DNA from: Blepharisma japonicum
Taxonomy: Eukaryota; Ciliophora; Heterotrichea; Heterotrichida; Blepharismidae
Assembly (NCBI GenBank): GCA_949751835.1
Contig: CATKHK010000118.1
Location: 1 to 64,000, forward strand
Length of the DNA: 64,000 nucleotides
Direction: 5' to 3'
A program made the translations under genes and the position numbers. Below, one piece after another: positions 59,210-64,000 of this stretch. The stretch's first letter is position 1, and each line of letters starts with the position of its first letter. A model generated the notes under the pieces. The model was not told the origin of the DNA and did not search any database. It was given only the letters and a program-made list of their open reading frames with translations.

Positions 59210-60145
59210 ATGGCATCACTTTACACGAGCCCAGAAAAAGTATTTGATCCACTATCAACTCCAGCTCCAGACACAGTTCAGCGAACGATGAGTGCTTGTA
59301 TATTTACCAATTCAGACCGCAAGGCTCATCATAGATCACAAAATTCAGAAAGAAGATATACACAAAATGCCCAAAATTTTGATGAAATTTTATCTGAAAG
59401 TATCCTTTCGGCAAGCTCACAAAAAGAGGACGTAATTGAAGTAAAAGCTGGGAAGCTATTAGATTTTAAGGAAAACGCTGTTCAGCAGCCTCCTCAGCAT
59501 CATAGGCAAGGATCACATCAGCGAAAAAGAAGCATTTGTATAGTAGAAGAAATCCCTGCTGACAAATTAATACAAGAAATAGCTTCTCAAGCCCGAATAA
59601 ACAGTTATAATAATTCAACTCGTAGTACAAGCAAAGTTCCTAGTGAAGATGGAGGAAGCAACCCAGGAAGTAGAAATCAAAGTCCAAAATATCATGCAAG
59701 ACACATCAGCGATGCAGATTCAGTAATTTATATGGGATTTGGTGATGATTTAACCAATTCAAGAATCTTTGGAAATCAAATAGAAATTAAAAAATCAAAT
59801 GCGACTATAAATGAAGAAATCACTGTAGTTAGCAAAAATATCAGAGAATTTGCTCAAAATGACGAAAATGCTGAAGAAAACCCAGTCAATATGATGAAAA
59901 AGTCCAGACAATCATATGAAAGGAATCCTTTGCCAGTTTTAGGAAACACGCCAAGCTCAGTTTATTGCACATTTTGCAAGACATATGTACATACTAAAAT
60001 CGACTTTTTAAGCGGAAAAGTGCCAGGACCGCTTTTAAGGATGGTTTCTTCAGTTTTTGCTTGCTGCCAGATACCCTCATGGCTGAACACAATGAGAGTC
60101 CATAGGTGTCCTAATTGTACTTTAGTGCTAGCTAAGAGTAGGTAA
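59210..60145 (+). CDS. LITAF-like zinc-domain protein
   Basis: 311 aa. The first 230 residues are polar, Ser/Asn/His-rich and probably disordered (PPQHHRQGSHQRKRSICIVE). The last 65 residues carry a LITAF-like zinc domain: VYCTFCKTYVHTKIDFLSG, a hydrophobic insert (LLRMVSSVFACCQIPSWLNT), then HRCPNCTLVLAKSR. The paired CxxC knuckles on both sides of a membrane-inserting helix are the LITAF hallmark. Such proteins sit as monotopic membrane proteins on late endosomes/lysosomes, so endosomal membrane association is likely. The zinc ligands are complete. Confidence 0.75.
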   Translation: MASLYTSPEKVFDPLSTPAPDTVQRTMSACIFTNSDRKAHHRSQNSERRYTQNAQNFDEILSESILSASSQKEDVIEVKAGKLLDFKENAVQQPPQHHRQGSHQRKRSICIVEEIPADKLIQEIASQARINSYNNSTRSTSKVPSEDGGSNPGSRNQSPKYHARHISDADSVIYMGFGDDLTNSRIFGNQIEIKKSNATINEEITVVSKNIREFAQNDENAEENPVNMMKKSRQSYERNPLPVLGNTPSSVYCTFCKTYVHTKIDFLSGKVPGPLLRMVSSVFACCQIPSWLNTMRVHRCPNCTLVLAKSR

Positions 60146-60267
60146 TTTAATTTAAAACGATTCTTCAAACTCCAAAATTTTTCTTTCAACCTTGTCAAAT
60201 CAATCTTCAAAAAATAAGAATTTATATGAAAAAGGATTTTTTGCATTTTGGAAGGGAAAATTAATTT

Positions 60268-60591
60268 ATGTGTCTTTCTTTTCTGTGCTGTTATTGAAGA
60301 AATAAGAAGAAATCTTCAGCAAAAGTGCCTACAGTAGCACCAATGGTATTTTCACTACAAATGGAGCAGCAGTCGTCAGATTCCCTTAGTAGCTTAAGAG
60401 CAGAAATAAATTCTTTAGGTATTCCTATAGAAAAAGAAAAATATTATCATGAAATAGGAGGAGTTTTGATACTAAAACGAGTCTCAGCAAGTGTACAGAA
60501 CTCAGTGCATATAAAAGAAATTTCAATTGAAATTGAGTCACCTATAAAAGATCGTGTAAAAATGGCTAGGGAGCGTTTAATGACTTTATAG
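60268..60591 (+). CDS. Small protein with Cys-rich, possibly lipidated N-terminus
   Basis: 107 aa from ATG at 60268 (one TGA-Trp) to TAG at 60589-60591. The N-terminus MCLSFLCCYWRNKKKSS (Cys cluster followed by basic residues) resembles palmitoylated membrane anchors. The rest contains SLSSLRAEINSLGIPIEKEK and EISIEIESPIKDRVKMARER. The same frame stays open for another 27 codons after the TAG (EAEELRDAKKSSKISENI) to a TAA. No family recognised. Confidence 0.5.
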
Positions 60592-61046
60592 GAAGCAGAA
60601 GAGTTAAGGGATGCTAAAAAGAGTAGTAAAATTAGTGAAAATATAATAAAAGATAATAAAATATTTATATTGTATTAAGGGTGATTTTTAGTTAAATTTT
60701 ATAGTGTTTTGGATAGGAAATTATGGATCATATAAAAAGGAAGTCTTATTCAAAGGGTTTGGAAAATATAAGATAATAAATAATATTTTGGTGAAATAAG
60801 AGAGAAGTAAAAAGAGGTAGTGAGATTTAAGATCTAGACAAGCCTAAAACAAAACTGAAAATTTTTTACTAAAAGCATGGAGCATTAAATAATTATGCTG
60901 TATAAAATTTATGCATTATATATAATAAATATAAAAATGATAGCCAGATGTTTTCTAATCATCTGACTACACCATTTAAAGGCTCTTAATTTAAATTTTA
61001 TTATATAATTTCCATATTTAGGGCTTCGTGTTTTAAACAATTAATT
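60592..61046. other. AT-rich gap
   Basis: Apart from the open tail after the TAG at 60591, nothing coding is seen. A 6-bp inverted repeat, CAGATG/CATCTG, with a 9-nt loop lies at about 60950-60970. Confidence 0.4.
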
Positions 61047-61799
61047 ATGGCGAAACACAACAATCCCACTACAAAATTTGATTGGGAATCGAAATGGCTT
61101 ACAGGGGAGGAGTACAGCTATATCCTTATGAATATTGATTCCTATTGTGCCGCTTACAATATGCAACGCTATCCGTCCAGATGCCACCCTATTTCTATAT
61201 ACACGAAGCCACAAAACGGTCTGATTTATTTTGTCAAAGGTTCTTCAGTTGGCTCAGAATTTGGCTTTCCTCGCGTTGATATCAAAAAAAGATATCGTTG
61301 GAAAAAAATGAATTTTACGACTGAACTTCCAAAGCGTCAGCCAATTGTCGTGTATATTGTAGCCTCAGCTGTAAAAAGTGAAAAATATGTCCCAGGGAAC
61401 GAAAAGCAAAGCCCTTCATATAGAATGCATGCTGTAATATTAAAAAATGCTAATGAGGATCCGTATATTCTTTGCCATATTCGAAAATTAAACAATACTG
61501 AAAGTCCACCTAGCCCAGAAACTCCAGTAAAGAAAATAAAAACCAAAAATAACCAAATCGAGAACAATGGGTTACACGAGCTTTTAAACGCTGCAAACCA
61601 ACTAGTGCCTACCATAAAATCAATTCCACTGTGTATCGCTGAAAATGGGACGAAGCCTATGGAGTTTAAAGATTTTGAAACAGATTATGTGTCATTGTTT
61701 AGGAATAGTAGCATAGATAAATTTCCAGCACTTTCTGTATACTTTCAGCCGCTTTTTTATATAGAAAGTGATAGTGACGAGTATAATTCTGTAGAGTAA
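61047..61799 (+). CDS. Unknown protein with a possible NAC-like DNA-binding region
   Basis: 250 aa. Residues 5-150 look like one globular domain: WLTGEEYSYILMNIDSYC, NGLIYFVKGSSV, FPRVDIKKRYRWKKMN, LPKRQPIVVYIVAS, then YRMHAVILKN and DPYILCHIRKLN. The sequence of a Trp-rich basic strand, then YRMHAVIL, then YILCHIRK recalls the layout of plant NAC-type domains (WVMHEYRL, VLCRIFKK), but similarity by eye is weak. A basic linker (TPVKKIKTKNN) follows, then an acidic C-terminus (YIESDSDEYNS). A DNA-binding regulator is a reasonable but unproven guess. Confidence 0.6.
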   Translation: MAKHNNPTTKFDWESKWLTGEEYSYILMNIDSYCAAYNMQRYPSRCHPISIYTKPQNGLIYFVKGSSVGSEFGFPRVDIKKRYRWKKMNFTTELPKRQPIVVYIVASAVKSEKYVPGNEKQSPSYRMHAVILKNANEDPYILCHIRKLNNTESPPSPETPVKKIKTKNNQIENNGLHELLNAANQLVPTIKSIPLCIAENGTKPMEFKDFETDYVSLFRNSSIDKFPALSVYFQPLFYIESDSDEYNSVE

Positions 61800-61887
61800 T
61801 ACTAATTAGTGAAATCCGAAAATTATGAATTTTTATAAAAATATAAAAATAATTAATTCCCCATGACGCGCCATAATGTAAATTTAT

Positions 61888-62790
61888 TTATTGCTCTGCT
61901 TCATATTTTGGTAATTTTGATAAGCTTTGTGAGCCTTGATAAGTGAAAGAATCGCCTCTAGGTCCTCCTCTTCAGGCTTGTCTAAGAGAAGATTTTACAG
62001 AATCTGTGAGCCCATATACAAAAGCATTGAAAAATCCCGTTAAAGAAATCATTGCTCCTGCAGCAATAATTAATGGAAAATATTCTTCTCTTGGGTCAAT
62101 AAAATCATAAATTCTTTTTATTGTTACAAACACGTGGGAGATAGCTAAAATTCATGGATACAAGCTTAATCTTCAGACAAGTGATTTTTTGATAGAAGAT
62201 TCAGAGTTTTCTCCTAAGCCTTTAAATTGGTGATTGATGTATTTTACTATTTTTCAGTAAGCTCATACCATATATATAAAGATTATCCAAATTGGCCCAT
62301 AAAATAGTAGAATCCTTCATGTGGAATCTACTGTAAAATGATCTTTTCTGGATTTTATTCAACATCATCCTTGTGCCATCCCATAGCTTTCTGTAATAAA
62401 AGGAGGTATCGACGAAAGAGCTGGTACAAGAAACCCAAATAAAGCAAAATACAATTCGCGATCTTGGATTTTTGAGTTTTGATTTATAACTACATCATAT
62501 AACGCATAAGCCATAACCAGGCTTCACAATGCACTCCCAAGAGCTGTGTACTGTATTAAAAATGCTTGGAATATACATCAGCCATCAGACTCTCTATATG
62601 GCAGCATTAAAGCAACTGAATGAAAAAGGTCGACAATTGACATATATTGCACAAGTCGAAAAGCAAAACTTCTAAGCTCTTGAAATGAAAGATAAATGAT
62701 GATAATAAATAAACAGCCACATATACTTAAAGAGTTGCAGATCATCAGCATCATTTCTACTCCGTCTTGCTCATCTTCTGAAAGAGCCAT
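61888..62790 (-). CDS. 7TM receptor, cAMP-receptor-like
   Basis: 300 aa in one frame with several TGA-Trp codons. Seven hydrophobic segments are visible: LMICNSLSICGCLFIIIIYL, LVQYMSIVDLFHSVALML, a third around FLIQYTALGSALWSLVMAY, YFALFGFLVPALSSILPLIT, WRILLFYGPIWIIFIYMVW, a sixth around WRLSLYPWILAISHVFV, and FPLIIAAGAMISLTGFFNAF. The pattern with SIVDLFHS after TM2, LWSLVMAYALY in TM3, a Cys-containing loop (GWCWI) and GFFNAFVYG at the end of TM7 is that of the Dictyostelium cAMP-receptor/GCR family. The C-terminal tail is short (about 35 residues). It is likely a G-protein-coupled receptor at the plasma membrane; the ligand is unknown. Confidence 0.78.
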
Positions 62791-62928
62791 TTTGGAAATT
62801 TAGCTAGCAGTGATAGAATTATTAAATTAATTAATAATTATCGGTTATTTTATTTATTTAGCATAACTATTATTGATTTGCAATATTTAAGCTCAATTAA
62901 GAAAATTTTTTAATATTGGCTAAATTTC

Positions 62929-63582
62929 CTAAGATATGTTTGAAATATTCATAGATTCTAATATAATTAAGTCAAAATAAAATTTAAATGGCACATCTTT
63001 ACGAAAATTTAATATAGCTTGAAGGTCTTGCAAAGTAAAATTTTTATGATGAGTTTCTGGGACTATTTCTGAATCAATTTCTTTTTGCCTCAAAACACAT
63101 TTTGCCTTGAATTCTCCTTTTTTCTTGATTTTACTGCCACTTTCAAACTTAAATTCAAAATTTTTTGCTGAGAACTGATTTTTAAACTCTTTTTCATAAT
63201 TAGCCAACTGTCTTGTCCTATTGGCTCTTTCTTCTTGCTTTTCTCTAATTTTTTCATATTTTTCATGCAATTCTTTTCTATCATGTTCTACTCGAAGGTT
63301 TTTCTCTCTTTCATTCAGGATTCTGCAAATAATGCTTTTTCTCATAGCAAAGTCTTTAATAAAATTTTGGCTTTTTGGGCTTTTTGATGATGATTTTTTT
63401 AGGTTTTCTGTGGATCGAGCTGTGAAACTAGATTTTTTGATTGGTTTGATAGAGGCTGGAGTTGGCGTTTTTCGCTTTGGAGAGCTGTCAATTAATAATT
63501 TTGATTTTTTTGAAAGCGAAGAAGTTGAGTAGCTTTTTCCTATAGCTCTTAAAATATTTTGAGTATTGGTGTCATATGACAT
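62929..63582 (-). CDS. Unknown Lys-rich coiled-coil protein
   Basis: 217 aa ending at TAG. Basic and Ser-rich N-terminus (SLSKKSKLLIDSSPKRKTP), then a charged helix (EREKNLRVEHDRKELHEKYE, EKIREKQEERANRTRQLANY). It ends with a short mixed region (NFTLQDLQAILNFRKDVPFK). No known domain. Lysine- and arginine-rich single-helix proteins of this kind are frequent among microtubule-associated proteins, but that is only an analogy. Confidence 0.65.
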   Translation of the reverse strand: MSYDTNTQNILRAIGKSYSTSSLSKKSKLLIDSSPKRKTPTPASIKPIKKSSFTARSTENLKKSSSKSPKSQNFIKDFAMRKSIICRILNEREKNLRVEHDRKELHEKYEKIREKQEERANRTRQLANYEKEFKNQFSAKNFEFKFESGSKIKKKGEFKAKCVLRQKEIDSEIVPETHHKNFTLQDLQAILNFRKDVPFKFYFDLIILESMNISNIS

Positions 63583-63609
63583 ATTTAGACTATTTTATTA
63601 CAAAAATTT

Positions 63610-64000
63610 TTAATTGATGATTTCTCCTTCATTGCTATAAATAATTTCTTTTTCTTCGTCATCTGATGATAACTCCTTTAAATCGTTTTCTTTTATCCAC
63701 TTTTTCAGCAGCATTTTATTATGGAATTTTCTCTGTTTTCCTTGCTCATATATTTCTTCTTCATCTTTGAGCACACTAACAAGTCTGTCTATTTCTGGAT
63801 GGAAAACACCATTAGTTCTTCCTGCTGTTAGGCCGCTATACCTCTGTATATGAGGCTGATAAAAGTCATTAGAAAACCATAAATCACCATAATGAGCATT
63901 ACTTATGCTTTTTTCAATAATTGTTCTAACCGCTTCACTTTGGTTTGCAGCTCTTATAAGCTCTTCTTTGCTCAGGACTCCATTTCCATCCTCATCAATT
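63610..64000 (-). CDS. EF-hand protein, C-terminal part (runs off window)
   Basis: The frame is open from the right window edge (first complete codon at 63999) to TAA at 63610-63612: 129 residues. It begins inside an EF-hand calcium loop, IDEDGNGVLSKEELIRAA, with Asp/Asp/Asn/Glu at coordinating positions. Next is a region with NAHYGDLWFSNDFYQPHIQR and LTAGRTNGVFHPEIDRLVS, then a charged helical tail (DDEEKEIIYSNEGEIIN). The rest of the gene, probably with another EF-hand, lies beyond 64000. A calcium-responsive regulatory protein is likely; the partner is unknown. Confidence 0.7.
   Translation of the reverse strand, partial: IDEDGNGVLSKEELIRAANQSEAVRTIIEKSISNAHYGDLWFSNDFYQPHIQRYSGLTAGRTNGVFHPEIDRLVSVLKDEEEIYEQGKQRKFHNKMLLKKWIKENDLKELSSDDEEKEIIYSNEGEIIN

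Noticed and set aside
60589-60591. Intron ending at this TAG (GTTTAATGACTTTATAG, 17 nt)
   Set aside because: Length 17 and GTT start do not fit the local intron class, and removal leads to a stop after nine codons.
1-64000. tRNA, rRNA or CRISPR arrays
   Set aside because: No B-box-like GGTTCGANNCC within a plausible cloverleaf, no rRNA-like GC-rich conserved blocks and no spaced identical repeats were seen by eye. A covariance-model scan could still find small RNAs.

Overview
The window reads as nuclear DNA of a heterotrich ciliate, most likely Blepharisma or a close relative. Two observations support this. First, UGA is a sense codon for tryptophan. Reading frames that look chopped under the standard code fuse into full-length proteins when TGA is read as Trp, and many of these codons sit at family-invariant tryptophans (DMW-SFG in a DYRK kinase, the CGTW motif of glycogen debranching enzyme). 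TAA is the usual stop and TAG is used occasionally. Second, the spliceosomal introns are only 15-16 nt long, with a uniform pattern GTA-N6/7-A-NN-TAG. Stentor has such introns but the standard code, and Condylostoma reassigns all three stops, so Blepharisma fits best (inference). No gene is interrupted by a long insertion, which favours macronuclear or otherwise insert-free sequence.

Layout. 1-888 (-): 5' part of a LINE-type ORF with an 18-bp/hexapeptide repeat fused to an endonuclease domain. 3743-7324 (-): class-C-like receptor with two Venus-flytrap-like regions and about eight membrane segments. 8603-11182 (-): CTR9 of the Paf1 complex. 13913-14305 (+): two-finger C2H2 protein. 14583-17103 (-): NT-C2 coiled-coil protein. 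17612-19151 (-): protein with two cyclic-nucleotide-binding domains. 20284-20976 (-): unknown. 21995-29631 (-): tandem pair of glycogen debranching enzymes, the downstream one lacking the glucosidase half; both carry an inserted AMPK-beta-like glycogen-binding module. 32431-37236 (+): a pseudokinase/UBR-box/SPRY protein and a kinesin-7-like motor. 37252-43057 (-): prefoldin 3, an acidic coiled-coil protein, an ArfGAP, and RBM19/Mrd1 with five RRMs. 43244-47595 (+): NME7, a class II DYRK kinase, and an unknown basic protein. 47618-49111 (-): a secreted Cys-rich protein and a CWC16/CCDC130 splicing factor. 49112-52290: a duplicated locus for a MORN-repeat/dual-specificity phosphatase fusion, one copy intact and one decayed. 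52338-61799 (+): LRR protein, coiled-coil protein, large kelch/Cys-rich membrane protein, LITAF-like zinc protein and two unknowns. 61888-64000 (-): cAMP-receptor-like 7TM protein, an unknown basic protein, and the 3' end of an EF-hand protein.

Genes are compact: many neighbours are 15-100 bp apart, and convergent and divergent pairs alternate. Several long gaps (889-3742, 7325-8602, 11183-13912, 19152-20283, 20977-21994, 29632-32430, 54539-55640) are AT-rich and hold only short or broken coding-like pieces that look like gene relics. There is no operon logic. Functional threads are glycogen handling (the debranching pair), cyclic-nucleotide and membrane-receptor signalling, microtubule/ciliary functions (kinesin, NME7, prefoldin) and RNA-related factors (CTR9, RBM19, CWC16).
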